A DNA stretch of 64,000 bases from Thamnaconus septentrionalis (GCA_009823395.1 CM020508.1:2175015-2239014); one strand, 5' to 3'. Numbered from the stretch's first letter, positions 32,768-44,740 are shown. Notes: generated by a model not told the origin, from the sequence alone. A program made the numbers and translations.

Positions 32768-34378
32768 CTGCCCCCCCCACAGTCAGTTCCTCGCCCCCGA
32801 GGGAACAACAAAGTCTCTGAAACGGGGAGGCAACACAGGGTTGCCAGAAGGAGACATGGGCCCCACCAGCTGATCAACTGGTCCCCCTGCTGGGCACGAC
32901 AGTCCATTCAGTGGTCCCACGTCCACAGGCACAGGAGGGGGCTGAGGGTGTTCCTCCACAAAGGAGGGCAGGGAGCGTCCGCGATATGGAGCAAGCCTGT
33001 CCCTGTGCAGAACCACTCTTCTGCCCCTTGGTGGTAACTGCACCCGATAAACAACCTCCCCCACCCGCTCCAACACCCTGCAAGGCCCCACCCAGTTGCT
33101 GTCTAACCCGGACAGCGCCCTTTTTCCTTTTTGGACTGAACACCCACACCAGCTCACCAGCATTGAAATGCCTCCCTTTTGTTGTAGTGTCGTAGTTTCT
33201 CTTCTGGCGCATGCCTGCCTTCGCCAGTTGGTCCCTAGCGAAGGTGTGTGCAGACTCCATTTGGTCCTGCAGCTTTCTGGCATAGTCCAGGCCAGGCACC
33301 GCAACTGGAGTCTCTGGAGGCACCCCAAAGGCCAGTTCCGCTGGTGCGCGCAGCTCCTGCCCAACATCAGCAGCGCAGGCGTACAGGCAGTGGAGTCCTG
33401 CACAGCTGACCGATAGGCCATGAGAATGAGGGGCAGGTGTACATCCCAGTCACGCTGATGCTCCGCAGTAAGAATGGACAGTTGTTGGACCAGGGTTCTG
33501 TTGAACCTTTCCACTAGGCCATCGCTTTGTGGGTGAAGTGGGTGGTGCGTGTTTTCTGCATACCCAAGCGCTCACACATGGCAGCAAAAACCCGAGACTC
33601 AAAATTTCTGCCCTGGTCACTGTGTATCGTGACAGCAGCGCCGAACCGGCTAAACACCCCCTCCACCAAGACATCTGCTATGGTCTCTGCCTCCTGGTCT
33701 GGAATGGCAAATGCCTCCGGCCACTTCGTAAAATAGTCCATTACTGCCAGAACATAGCGGTTCCCCCGCTCTGTGCGAGGAAAGGGGCCCATGATGTCTA
33801 CAGCCACCCTTTCCATTGGTGCGCCTGCAGGCTGCTGCTGGAGCTGTGCACGTGACTGGTCCAGAGGCCCTTTGTGAGAGGAACAGGCATCGCAACTGCG
33901 GCAGAAGTCCTCCACATCCCTTCGCTGCAGGCCCCAGTAGAAACTCTGGCGCAGACGGCGGAGGGTCTAGGTAATGCCGAAGTGTCCCGAACCAACGCTC
34001 CCATGGCAAGCCTCCAGCACCGCTGTCCTCAGTCCCGTAGGAACCACAACTTGCCACCGGTCCTCCCCCGTAGATGGGTCTCTCCATGCTCGCTGCAGCA
34101 CCCCCTCCTTCAGCCGTAGCGACTCGAATTTGGCCCACAGTCCCTTTGTTGTGATGGAGAGCCCCGTGATGTTGTCCCACGGCGGCCTCCCCCCACATTC
34201 GAGCCACTGCAGCACCGGCTGCAGCTCATGGTCATTCTCCTGATGCATCCTCCAGTTGGGTGCCTCCATCACCTGCAGCAGTCTGCATGAGGGCTGGGCT
34301 GGGTTCTCGAGCTGTGTGAGCCCCTTTTCTATCTGCTCCCTCCTCTCGCAGTAGCGGCAGCCCTCCGCAGCACACATA
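32528..34378 (-). mobile_element. Ty3/gypsy LTR retrotransposon, 3' part, decayed
   Basis: Minus-strand translation shows a zinc-binding integrase N-terminus (34000-34378, HGSVGSGHFG), the integrase catalytic core (33514-33915, with the ERVAVDIMGPFP and HSDQGRNFES signatures) and the C-terminal part (32783-33514, ending in a chromo-like SH3 region). A stop codon near 33968 and frame changes near 33515 and within 32783-33323 show it is dead. A purine-rich tract next to TGTAACG marks the 3' LTR (32528-32767). Reverse transcriptase and the 5' LTR are missing; the left part of the element ends at a LINE tail at 34395. Confidence 0.85.
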
Positions 34379-34394
34379 TGGTATAGGAAAAGAA

Positions 34395-34395
34395 A

Positions 34396-34429
<34 letters not shown>

Positions 34430-34775
34430 TTACTTTATTAATCCAAAGTTGGAAAACTCCACAGTTTGCAGCACTCAAAAAACAAGTCAAGCAATTATCA
34501 AAAACAGTAGTGAAGAAGTAGCTACAAAAACACACAAGTCAATCTATGTACAAAAAAATACAGTTAAAATGTGCAGAGGCGGGGAAAAGCAAGGTTTTCA
34601 AACCATTAGTGCATATTTGCCATTGAGTCCAGGAATAAAGACCAGAATGTTATCTGTCACACAGCGAGGAAGAGTTATACAGAGTGTTGGCTCTTGGTAG
34701 GAAGGATCTCCTGAAGCATTCCTTCAGACAACGCAGCTGTCTCAGTCTCTTGGAGAAGATGCTCCGCTGTCTATG
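34395..34775 (-). mobile_element. LINE 3'-end fragment with (GATA)n tail
   Basis: Read on the minus strand, sequence related to LINE reverse-transcriptase tails (gcggagcatcttctccaaga, aaggaatgcttcaggagatc) runs to ggattaataaagta and a (TCTA)n tail at 34395-34430. That ending is shared by many teleost non-LTR elements. Strongly 5' truncated. Confidence 0.65.
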
Positions 34776-35404
34776 CAGTGTGTGGTGGAGAGGGTGGAGA
34801 GAATGTCATTCTCAAAGATTTTGATGACTTGTTTTCTGGATTAGGATGTTTGCCAGGAAAACACCACATCAAGATGGATCCACCTGTCGCACCAGTCACG
34901 CATGCCCCAAGGAAGATTCCAGTGGACCTCAGGCACCAAGTAATGGATGAGCTACACAAAATGAAGAAGATGGGAGCCATAGCAAAGCAAACAGCACCGA
35001 CCGGCTGGGTGAATAGCATGGTGACAGTGGTCAAAGAGAAAAAGACGAGAATATGCATGGACCCGCAAGATTTAAACCAAACCATCAAAAGAGAGCACTA
35101 TCCGCTGCTCACAGTTGAAGAGACGGTATCCTGCATGCCCAATGCTAAGTACTTTTCAGTACTTGATGCCAATCAAGGTTTCTGGTGATGATGAGTCTAA
35201 AACCTGATGATGAAAAAATCAGGGCCGTGGTACAGCTGCCAACACCACGAGCACGATACAGTATCTTGCCAAATTCATTCCCAACTTATCGGAGGTTGGC
35301 GCTCCGCACGGAAAGCTACTAGAGAGCAACGGTGAATGGCACTGTGAAGAGGTACAAAAGAACAGTTTTGACACATTGAAGAAGTTGGTAACGGATGCAC
35401 CAAT
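34776..35404 (+). pseudogene. Ty3/gypsy reverse-transcriptase fragment
   Basis: The open stretch 34778-35188 encodes the start of a gypsy reverse transcriptase (PTGWVNSMVTVVKEKKTRIC and FSVLDANQGFW). Degraded pol sequence with stops continues to about 35404 (pieces resembling the post-RT region). It is on the opposite strand to the neighbouring gypsy relic and lacks both LTRs, so it is a separate insertion. Confidence 0.8.
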
Positions 35405-35617
35405 GGATAGGAGCTGTGATTCTGTGATGTTATTTCTCGCAATACTGGTTTTGATTTTTGCCATTGTAAAATTAAAAGACTTTACATTTGGGTCCAGTTC
35501 CACCCTGACAGAGATATTCAATGTCTTTTCTTAAACTGTATGTTAATCACAATGTTATCACACACATTTCTTGTCACTCTCAGGACAGAAACCCACATGC
35601 GGCACAGCCTAAAATGT

Positions 35618-35700
35618 GTCATTTCTTAATATTTGTGGTTGGGAGTGTGCTATTTTTTTCAATGTAAAAAAGGTGCTGTTGCTAAAAAAAAAAAAAAAAT
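35618..35700 (+). repeat. hAT-like MITE 3' end
   Basis: It matches the right end of the element at 15193-15537 (ttgtggttgggagtgtgcta, tttttcaatgtaaaa, gtgctgttgct) followed by poly-A. Confidence 0.5.
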
Positions 35701-35914
35701 GGACTAACAGATGTCCATCAATATATTGCACCTGTTTGAGAACAGATTGGAGGCCAGATTGTCCCACTGCTGAAAAAAGTCAACAAAGGGTTTATCTTTG
35801 GACCATTCACCTCTAGGCGGGGATTTGGGGGGCGTTGCCTCAGGGCTTGTGGAACTTCCCAGATCAGTTTGGGGACACATTTTACCATTCAGTGTCTCTG
35901 GGATACAGACCAAC

Positions 35915-38900
35915 ATGGAGCCAGGATCAAGTGTAGGCGCGGTGAGGAGCAGTCGGGTGCTGCTCGGCCAAGAACTGCGTCCGGCCGTGCTAGTCATAAA
36001 GGACGGGAAGATCCATCAGATACAACCACACTCTACTGACGTCGCCTGTGAGGTAACAAATATAGCAAAGCTTATGCACCAAAAGTCTGAATGGGACCAA
36101 GCATTCCAAACACTCATTGTCATTGTCGTGCGTGCATAACCACCAACGCCTTCATGTTTGCCCTGGCAGGTGCTGGATGTGGGCGACAGCGTGGTGATGC
36201 CGGGTATCGTCGACTGTCACGTGCACGTGAACGAACCGGGCCGGACATCCTGGGAAGGTTTCTGGACGGCCACCAGGGCGGCGGCAGCGGGAGGCGTGAC
36301 CACCATCGTGGACATGCCGCTGTGAGTGACAGTAGCTATCCTTCATTACTTCTCCTGCCACTATTGAAGGGGTCTGAAGGTCTAACAGCAACTCTCTGTC
36401 AGCTCCACTGAGAATGAAGCATCGTGAGCATGAGCTCCCCCTTCTGGCCTCTGCAGGCATGACTAATCAATCGGCATCATGGGTAGATCCCTGATAAACT
36501 TGCCCAACAGAGATATTTATCACAATTTTAACCTTATTTTCAAGCATTTTAGCTCTTACATAACACTTTATTTATTTATCTCACCCAATATTGCAATCAT
36601 TTGTTTTCTAACTTGTTTTTAATTGCTACTTTGCTGTCCCTGACATTATATTTTATCAGTGTCTTCAATAGATTCCAACGTATCACATTGCTGGTTAAAA
36701 ACTGAGGGTTCACTCAGTCGACCATCTGTTCTTAAGCAGTCTTGAGCATTGCATTAAGATCCTGTGAATGTGTCCAAAGGCTTGTAACAGCTTGTAACGG
36801 CTGGAATTTCAGGCTGTTTCGTTTGATTTCTGCTTCAACCAGAAACAGCATCCCACCGACCACCACGCTGGCCCATTTCCACGAGAAGCTGCGGGAGGCC
36901 ACGGCAAAGTGTTTTGTGGACACGGCCTTCTGGGGAGGAGTCATTCCTGGCAACCAGGTACCATTTTCTTTCTGTTTTGTTTTTTAAAATAAGTTCTCTG
37001 TGCCATGTTTCCCCTGCCAGTGACACATATCTCTGTGTAGCTGGAGCTCAGGCCCATGATCCAGGCCGGAGTGGCCGGCTTCAAGTGCTTCCTGATCCAC
37101 AGCGGCGTGGACGAGTTTCCGCACGTGACTGAGACCGACCTCCACACAGCCATGAGGCAGCTGCAAGGGACAGGCAGCGTCCTGCTGGTGAGCCCAGTCC
37201 ATCATTCCTCCAGCATCCGTGCCTATCATTAATGTGACTTAAGTAGCCATGGGCCCGCTGTTGGTCTCCCCTAGTTTCATGCCGAGACGGAAGTGGCGCA
37301 GATGTCTGAATCCAGCGGCGGTAATTGACCGGATATCTACACAACAACACTGGATGTTCCTGACAGCAAATGTGTTTGTACACCCCAGTGCTACCGCTGT
37401 GTGTTCCATAACTTTTTCTTCCCGTGTGCACAGATCCGGCTCAGTATTCCACTTTTCTGCAGTCCAGGCCGGATGTCATGGAGGTTGAGGCCATTCGTAC
37501 AGTCACAGAGCTCTGCCTGCAGTACCAGTAAGTCCCACCTGGGTGGGGCATTGTCATTACGTAGGGGGATTATTATGGATGTATAATAAAAACAGGATAT
37601 TAGGCTGGCAGTTTTGCAACGCTGCAATCCCCCCACTCCCGCCCCCCAGTGGCCACTGGAGGTACTGCAACCAAAAATCCCATGCGGCTCAAAAAGCATT
37701 TTCCCCCACAGTATAAATATAAACGGCAACAGGACGACCTTTTACCTGAATGGGATTAATAAGTCTTTATTTTGTATATTTTCAAGTCCTGGACTTTTAA
37801 TCTTTCAATGAAATCACAGTGTTGAATGTGCTGCCGTGTCTCGGTTCGTTCTGATTGGCTGATGCATGCTAATGCGTCGCGTGTGTTACCCCACTTTCTC
37901 TGCTGCAGGGTCCGCTGCCACATCGTCCACCTGTCCTCAGCACAGCCGCTCCAACTGATCCGGGAGGCCCGGGAGGCCGGAGCACCGCTGACGGTGGAGA
38001 CCACCCACCACTACCTGAGCCTGACGGCGGAGGACGTCCCCGCAGGCGCCACCCAGTTCAAGTGCTGCCCACCAATCAGGGGAGCGGAGAACCAGGTAAG
38101 CTGGCATCAAGATTCCTCCAGTACGAGGCAGAGACACGCCGGCGTGAGCCAGTTTCCGTGCCAACAGGAGCAGCTGTGGTCGGCGCTGAGGGCGGGGCTT
38201 ATCGACATGGTGGTGTCGGACCACTCCCCCTGCACCCCCGAGCTGAAGAAGCTGGACAGTGGAGACTTTGGTCAGGCCTGGGGAGGAATCTCCTCGCTGC
38301 AGTTTGGTGAGACCAGACGTTCAACATTCATTTCTTTTTTTTTTTCAGGCTTGTAGCTCGAATCAAAGACCTGGTTACCCAGGAAAAGGTGACGCCACAA
38401 ATTGAGAACAACAGAATCAGCAGCAGATTATGATGACGTTTTGCCTTCAGACTTCACTCAAATAACATGTAAACAGTTACCTATAATAAGCCTTTATACT
38501 TACAGAGCGACAGCAGGTTTGTCACATTGCTCAACCACGTATCTGCAGTAGCCCAGGAGGTGGGGCTACTGAGGTTCCAACCCTGACATCACAGCTGCCA
38601 TAAGAAGACAATTACATTGTTCTTTTTGAACCACTATGTGGTTGCTAAATTTCACCTACTGGGCCTTTAACCATAGTTGCTCAGAACTGTACAGTAGCTC
38701 TCAGGACGATGCTACTGTGAGCCAGATGAGACGATGCTGGTGGTGACTGGATGATATTCACAATCCTATTTTCTTCTGTCTGCGCTGAGGGATTATTCTC
38801 CAACAAGACTCATCCTCCTTGACGTTCACCCGGAGGGGAAACTGCTTAAAATTCACAGACTGACTAAGTCGCATTTCCTACCAAGTGCATGCAAATTGTC

Positions 38901-40235
38901 AACACGGGCAGGCAACTGTCCCTCTGTACCACCGCCCCCCCCCGAAGAAATCCTCCCGACAATCATTGACTGAATTGAAAGTTCAGCCGGGAAGGTAAAC
39001 AGAGGGTGTTTGTCTAGAGAGCAGAACCAGGAAGAGGTCAAAGTCTGAGGGCGGGCAGCAGGACACTGACACACAGCCCAATGTAGCAGATGCTGCGTTA
39101 GCGCCTCAATGACCCTGTGACCTTGTGACCCCGTGCAGGTCTACCTCTGTTCTGGAGCTCGGCCCATCGGAGGGGCTTCTCGCTGCCTGACGTGACCAGG
39201 CTGCTGAGCCAGAGGACGGCCCAGCTGTGCGGCCTGGACGAGCAGAAGGGCGGCCTGGCGCCGGGCTACGACGCCGACCTGGTGGTCTGGGACCCCGAGA
39301 GACAATTCACGGTTGGTGCACAGAATGCGAAAAAATCAGTTGCATCATCCATCTGAAGACACTGTGTGTGTGTGTGTGTGTGTGTGTGTTTTTTTTACCT
39401 AAAAATTACATTTGCAAAATTCTAACAGCGCCCCCCTCTGGCTTGAAACAGAACTATGCAGCTGTAGTTGCCAGCCATGCACCCTCTTGAAAAAAAAAAA
39501 AAACAAGTACAACATCTGGTCACTTTCCTTCCTCCTATTTTCTCTTTTTCAACATCTCTGTCTTGATGCCGCCCCCTGCCATTAGACACATGCATTACAC
39601 ATGTACAGTGTTTCATGGCCAGGCGACATGTGTTGATGTTGGTGTGTGAAGTGTTGTGTCGGTAGCTGAGGCGTGTTCCAAACAGAGGATGCTGGGCAGA
39701 ACCAGAGTTACATAGTCCGTCATTAGACCAGTTGGGGGCGCTCCATGTTATAATTCAGTTATAAATGTTGTTTCAGAAATATCAAAGTGTATATTTCTGG
39801 TTCTTGAATACACATTTACAAATAGATTATCCTATATATTTCCTATGACGATAACACATTTAAGCAGAGAAGAAAGACAACAGTTTTTTATGGGTAAATT
39901 TCAAAATAACATATTTACATTTAATCTTGAATGCCTTCCATCTTCTTCCTGTTACAGATCAAAGAGTCGAACGTCCAACATAAAAACAAGGTGAAACACA
40001 TTGAACCTCTGACTGGGATACGATGAGACCTGGACTGGGACTGACTGGACTTGTGTGTGTGTGTGTGTTTGATTTGTTCTGGCAGCTGACTCCATACCTG
40101 GGCACCAGCCTGCAGGGCGTGGTGAGGGCCACGGTGGTCAGGGGGCGGCTGGTCTTCAGGGACGGCCTCTTCAGTCCAGAACCTCTGGGTAAACACCTCC
40201 TCATCGCCCCAAGGAGGAACCAGGCTCAGCTGTGA
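35915..40235 (+). CDS. Allantoinase
   Basis: Hydrolyses allantoin to allantoate in urate breakdown. Exons: 35915-36052, 36170-36321, 36843-36957, 37041-37187, 37275-37320, 37434-37527, 37909-38095, 38168-38306, 39139-39311, 39958-39990, 40086-40235; 1374 nt, 457 residues, a normal length. Amidohydrolase metal ligands are visible: [14 protein letters not shown] (HxH, exon 2), the lysine that becomes carbamylated in [12 protein letters not shown] (exon 4), HAETE (exon 5), HIVHLSS (exon 7) and VVSDHSPC (exon 8, catalytic Asp). The C-terminal beta-domain contains [12 protein letters not shown]. All junctions are GT-AG and phases agree. The start at 35915 is preferred because family alignment begins soon after; an in-frame ATG at 35798 would add 39 residues. 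Mammals lack this gene, fish and amphibians keep it. agxt follows on the same strand 853 bases later. Confidence 0.93.
38307..39138 (+). other. Allantoinase intron 8
   Basis: Non-coding, 832 bases; includes the MITE-like fragment at 38560-38668 and nothing else recognisable. Confidence 0.6.
38560..38668 (+). repeat. Short MITE-like fragment, ends in tactgggcctttaa
   Basis: Shares its right edge (ttgctaaatttcacctactg then ggcctttaa) with the sequence at 30790-30982. Lies in allantoinase intron 8. Confidence 0.4.
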
Positions 40236-40280
40236 GGCAACAACACAACCAGACGATCAACCCTCTGGTGTGTTTGAGGA

Positions 40281-40286
40281 ATTAAA
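40281..40286 (+). terminator. Allantoinase polyadenylation signal (ATTAAA)
   Basis: ATTAAA lies 46 bases after the stop codon, before an (ATT)n tract. Confidence 0.6.
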
Positions 40287-40354
40287 AGGTTTTATGAGAA
40301 AACATGAGGTGTGTGTTGTGTTTCGTCCCCAAAATGTTATTGAATTACTATTGT

Positions 40355-40355
40355 A

Positions 40356-40433
<78 letters not shown>
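40355..40433. repeat. (ATT)n microsatellite
   Basis: About 25 ATT units just past the allantoinase poly-A signal. Confidence 0.96.
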
Positions 40434-41087
40434 CTCTCTTTTAAAATAGTGAAATGTAAGGTTTACATGAATTTGGGGTTTTATTGAAACAGAAATGTTT
40501 TCAAAAGTGATAAATTGATAAACATTTTGTCCAAGAAAAATGAAATAGAAAATATATATACACATACAGAAAAATAGACATCTTTGTACTTTTTGAGAGT
40601 GGCATTCACACAGCATTTTTTCTAATTAATTTGTCAATAATTTTAACAGTATTGAATAAATGTGTATGTCTACAATATACAAAATACTTTGTTCAATTAA
40701 ATAAAAATATTTGACATGGAATTTAATGTTCATTTTCTTAAAATTGCATCATGTGGCCACTGCAACAGATCATCAATTTTTAAACTCACTTTACATCAAA
40801 AGCCTGAGAAATCATTTGCTCCCAGTCATGAACAGCAGGTCAGGTCAGTCAGGTGAACAGTTGACCTGATGCTCCGGAGACTCTCTGCTCAATGATTAAC
40901 ACCAACTTGAACGGACGCCTGCGAGCCGACTGTGTTCAGAGGGGGGCCGGTGTTTACAGATAGTGTTGTGACCCCGTCTGAGCTGCGAAGCTGACTGGTC
41001 GGGGGCCGAAGGGTGGTCCGCCTCCCCCCGCAGGCTCTGTTCTGCCGCCGTAAGCTCCACTTCTCTGCTGCTCTGGCTGCTGGAAAC

Positions 41088-43974
41088 ATGTCGTCCCTCG
41101 CCGTCCCGCCGCCACAGCGGCTGCTTCGCCCGCTGGCGGTGCCGCACCGACACATGTTTGGACCGGGACCGTCCAACGTTCCTCCGCGAATCCTGGAGGC
41201 CGGAGCCAAACCCGTCATCGGCCACATGCACCCGGAGATATTTGAGGTAAATTCATGAACTGGTGCCATGGGCCATAAATACAGGCAGGTTGAAAGCCGG
41301 ATGGATAAACAAGTGTTCAAGTGTGCAGAGGATTCCTGCTGCGATGAATTGAATTTGCACTTCAATGACTTTTTGCCTGATTTTAAAATAAAGTGTCTCT
41401 GTTTAATTGTGCACTGTGAAACAGCAGAAAAGCCAAAGAGATCAATGATTAATTTTAACAAACCCCCAGCGAATTGTTTTAGGTCTTTAAGGTCTTAAGG
41501 TCCAAGTTCTAAAGGAGTTGAAGACTTATTCAAAATTTAAAGTGAAATATGTACAAATAAACTTTCTTAATATGTCCAGATTTATGAATGAATTCCTAAA
41601 CTCTGTAAGACATGCTCAGAAGGACTTGTAAAATGTTCAAACGATTCAATATTTTTTGTAATATTTTTTTTATTTATTTGGGGTTTTTTTTAAATCTGAT
41701 GTTTGTTTTCTTCTTTTTTTTAATCTGATGTCTGTTTTCTTCTTCTTTTTTAATCTTGTGAACTGGACCTTGAGTCTGTAATAATAAATCAATCATTCAT
41801 TGGGGGTCTGTGCTGCTAGGGCAACCAGTGATCAGGTCAAATGGATACAGTAACCCGCTGATTAAATCAATCAATCAATTGATCAACCTTTATGTATAAA
41901 GCATTAAATCACATCCAGTGGCTTCAGTCTTGAGATGCCTGATTAATCCTGAACATTGTGGTTTTGTGTCTCAGATCATGGATGATATTAAGAGTGGCAT
42001 CCAGTACATGTTCCAGACACGCAACCACATGACCTTCGCCATCAGCGGCACCGGCCACACCGCCATGGAGTGCGCCATCTTTAACGCCGTAGAGGCCGGA
42101 GACAGCGTCTTGATGGCCGTCAACGGCATCTGGGGCGAGCGGGCCGCTGATATGGCAGAGAGGGTCGGTGAGTCTGGGGTGGGAGGTGAAGGCCCAAACT
42201 GTGAGTGTGTGTGAGGCCCATTTACAACAGCAGGGGGCGACGTACAGTACAGGACCTAAACACACAACAGATGAAAGTCATAAATTAAAATAGGTGTAAA
42301 ATAATCCCAAATTATATGTCTGAACCCAACAGGTGCCAGAGTAAACACCATCGTAGTGCCCCCTGGTGGAGTCTTCACTAACAAGGAACTTGATCAGGTA
42401 ATGCTAGGCTTGGTTTGTTTGGGAGGGAAAAGAAGATTCTCTATCTTTGCATCTTTGTTAGCAGGTGGTTAATTTTATTTTTCATCGCAGGCCTTGTCAA
42501 AATACCGGCCTGCTGTGTTCTTCCTCGCCCATGGAGAATCATCCACTGGAGTCCTCCATCCACTAGATGGCATTGGAGAGCTTTGCCGCAAGTAAGATGG
42601 GGCCCCTAAGACCATTTTGCTGTCACATCAGCGACATAAACTGTGTTTGATAACAGCAGAGTGTCTTGATCTGTGCTTGCAGGTACGATTGCCTGTTCCT
42701 GGTGGACTCGGTGGCTTCAATAGGGGGCGCTCCACTTCAAATGGACCAGCAAGGTTTTCTGAACAACCACACCACCACCAATTAACCTGACTGACTAGTG
42801 CATTTTTTGGGCTGTGAAGACCGACTGATGTCGCAACACTTGCAGGGATAGACATCCTGTACACGGGATCACAGAAGGTTCTGAACGCTCCACCGGGAAC
42901 TGCACCCATCTCCTTCAGCGACAGAGCCTGGTAAGAAACCAGGAAAACCCTTCAGACTTAAAGGTCTGGAGTCTGCTGAGTATGGAGGAGTGTATTCATG
43001 GTGTGGAACATCCGCAGCCGGAAAGTATACAACCGCAGGACGAAGCCTGTGTCCTTCTTCTTGGACCTGAACTGGCTCGCCAACTATTGGGGATGTGATG
43101 GCAAGCCGGCCAGAGTGTGAGGCCTCTTCGCTTTCATGCATTCTTAGCAGTTTTGTGACAATTTTTCTAACTTTTTTCGGTTTCCTTGCAGGTATCACCA
43201 CACAGGTCCTGTCACTGCTTTTTACAGTCTGAGGGAGAGTCTGGCCATCCTCGCCGAGGAGGTGAGGAGCATCCCAACACTAGACTTTCCCTCCTGATTC
43301 ACTCATTTCCCAAAGGAACAGATCTTTTTTTTCGCAAGCCATAATTATGAAGAAGAATTCCATTGCTTTTCAATCAAGTACTTCACACTTTCTTTGCTTT
43401 TTAAAAGGCAATTTGTTCTCACATCAAACTCTATAGTAAGATATTAAGATGTGAGAGGCACAGCACATTGGTATTTCTCCCATTTCTTCAAGGGACTGGA
43501 GAATTGCTGGGAGAGACACAGAAGGGTGGCTGAGTATTTCCACAGAGGCCTGGAGGCCATGGGACTCAAACTTTTTGTCAAAGAAAGGGTGAGTTTTGAA
43601 GATGGTAGTTGGGAGATGGGAAGTGCAACAGTTTTCTAACCTCGGCATCCGTTACAGATCGCAAGACTACCGACCGTCACCACCATCGTTGCTCCTCACG
43701 GATACGACTGGAAGGAGATCACAACCTACATCATGAAAACACACAACCTGGAGATCTCAGGGGGTCTCGGACCGTCTGTCGGCTTGGTAGGAGACATTCA
43801 GTGACCTCGACCTCAACGTACATCGGCCCCGCAAGGCTTTAACTCAGCGGTGGTTTGCTTTTTCAGGTGCTACGGGTGGGACTCATGGGATGCAACAGCA
43901 GCGAGGCATGTGTCGACATGGTGCTGGCGGCGCTGAAGGACGCACTGAAACACTGCCACAAGAGCAAAGTCTAA
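41088..43974 (+). CDS. agxt: Alanine/serine-glyoxylate aminotransferase
   Basis: PLP enzyme that transfers the amino group of alanine (or serine) to glyoxylate, giving glycine. Exons: 41088-41246, 41975-42167, 42333-42397, 42491-42591, 42683-42753, 42846-42930, 43018-43116, 43192-43261, 43493-43588, 43658-43786, 43867-43974; 1176 nt, 391 residues (human 392). Fold-type-I landmarks: [16 protein letters not shown] near the start, [20 protein letters not shown] (PLP-ring Asp), the Schiff-base lysine in [11 protein letters not shown] (exon 6), [17 protein letters not shown] and [18 protein letters not shown]. The C-terminus is KSKV, not a canonical SKL-type peroxisomal signal. The open frame runs upstream of the AUG without acidic residues, so a longer mitochondrial form is possible. 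AATAAA at 44210. Position next to dtymk and kif1a matches human 2q37.3. Confidence 0.95.
41247..41974 (+). other. agxt: agxt intron 1
   Basis: Non-coding, 728 bases, with T-rich sequence at 41660-41760; no element recognised. Confidence 0.6.
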
Positions 43975-44209
43975 CATTTACCATGCCAGAGTCGCAAGAA
44001 AACTACACAAACATGATGTGTGGTAACTTTCTGCATGGGTTAAACTGAATAATGCTACTGGCCTTGCCTGGGAAAAGTGTTATTTGTTGAGTTTATTTGT
44101 GTCCTTTTTAGGGATTCTTGGTGTATAAAGATTTGGGAACTTTTGGTTAGTTTCTGTTACTTTAACCTGAAAGAAGGACGTTGTGGCACAACCAACTCTA
44201 GAAAACAAC

Positions 44210-44215
44210 AATAAA
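44210..44215 (+). terminator. agxt: agxt polyadenylation signal
   Basis: AATAAA 236 bases after the stop codon. Confidence 0.7.
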
Positions 44216-44439
44216 AGTCATTTGCCTTGCGTAGCAAACTAGTTTTGTCCTCTGCTTATCTCTGTAGGTTAATAGTCAATTGTTTAAACCACTGAACTTT
44301 TTCATCAGACTTCCTCCCTGTTGGCTACTGATGCCACCAGTTCCACCGCAACTTGTTCAAAAACACATTACAGCAACACATTATCCCAGCCCAGACGTGA
44401 AAAAAGAGTTCCAAGCTTTCGACTTCCCTTAAAAGCAGC

Positions 44440-44575
44440 TTAATGTCAGCTCGGGGCGACTTGTCCAGGGTGTCACCCTGCCTTCGCCCTAAGACAGCTG
44501 GGATAGGCTCCAGCAGACCCCTGTGACCCTGAATTGGAATAAGCGGGTATAGAAGATGAATGAATGAATGAATGT
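44440..44575 (+). mobile_element. SINE 3' fragment with (GAAT)n tail
   Basis: cttgtccagggtgtcaccct, gacagctgggataggctcca and accctgaattggaataagcg are the standard 3' half of a common teleost SINE, here 5' truncated and ending in GAAT repeats. A fuller copy lies at 51765-52089. Confidence 0.7.
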
Positions 44576-44699
44576 CAGCTCGGTTACTTGCTGGTCACCA
44601 CCCAGGTGTCTGACTGCTGCGTTGCCATGTTGTCTTGTTCCTCTGTGTCTTGACTGGGATGGCAAACCCCCGGTATTCCAATGAATATTACACTGGGGA

Positions 44700-44740
44700 A
44701 TGGAAATGAATGAATGAATGAATGGATGAATGAATGAATG
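44700..44740. repeat. (GAAT)n microsatellite
   Basis: Tandem GAAT units with one GGAT variant. Confidence 0.9.

Larger units (their letters stand above)
40236..41087. other. Allantoinase-agxt intergenic region
   Basis: 853 bases with the allantoinase poly-A signal, the (ATT)n tract and A/T-rich spacer. The last about 100 bases are GC-rich, carry an open in-frame leader to agxt, and contain a strong acceptor (gcctccccccgcag, ending 41033). Confidence 0.6.

Noticed and set aside
35798..35914. Upstream in-frame ATG for allantoinase
   Set aside because: Would add 39 residues with no resemblance to allantoinase N-termini; kept as an alternative only.
42356..42369. CTCF-core match on the minus strand
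   Set aside because: Lies inside agxt exon 3, where the codons for VPPGGV alone explain the sequence.
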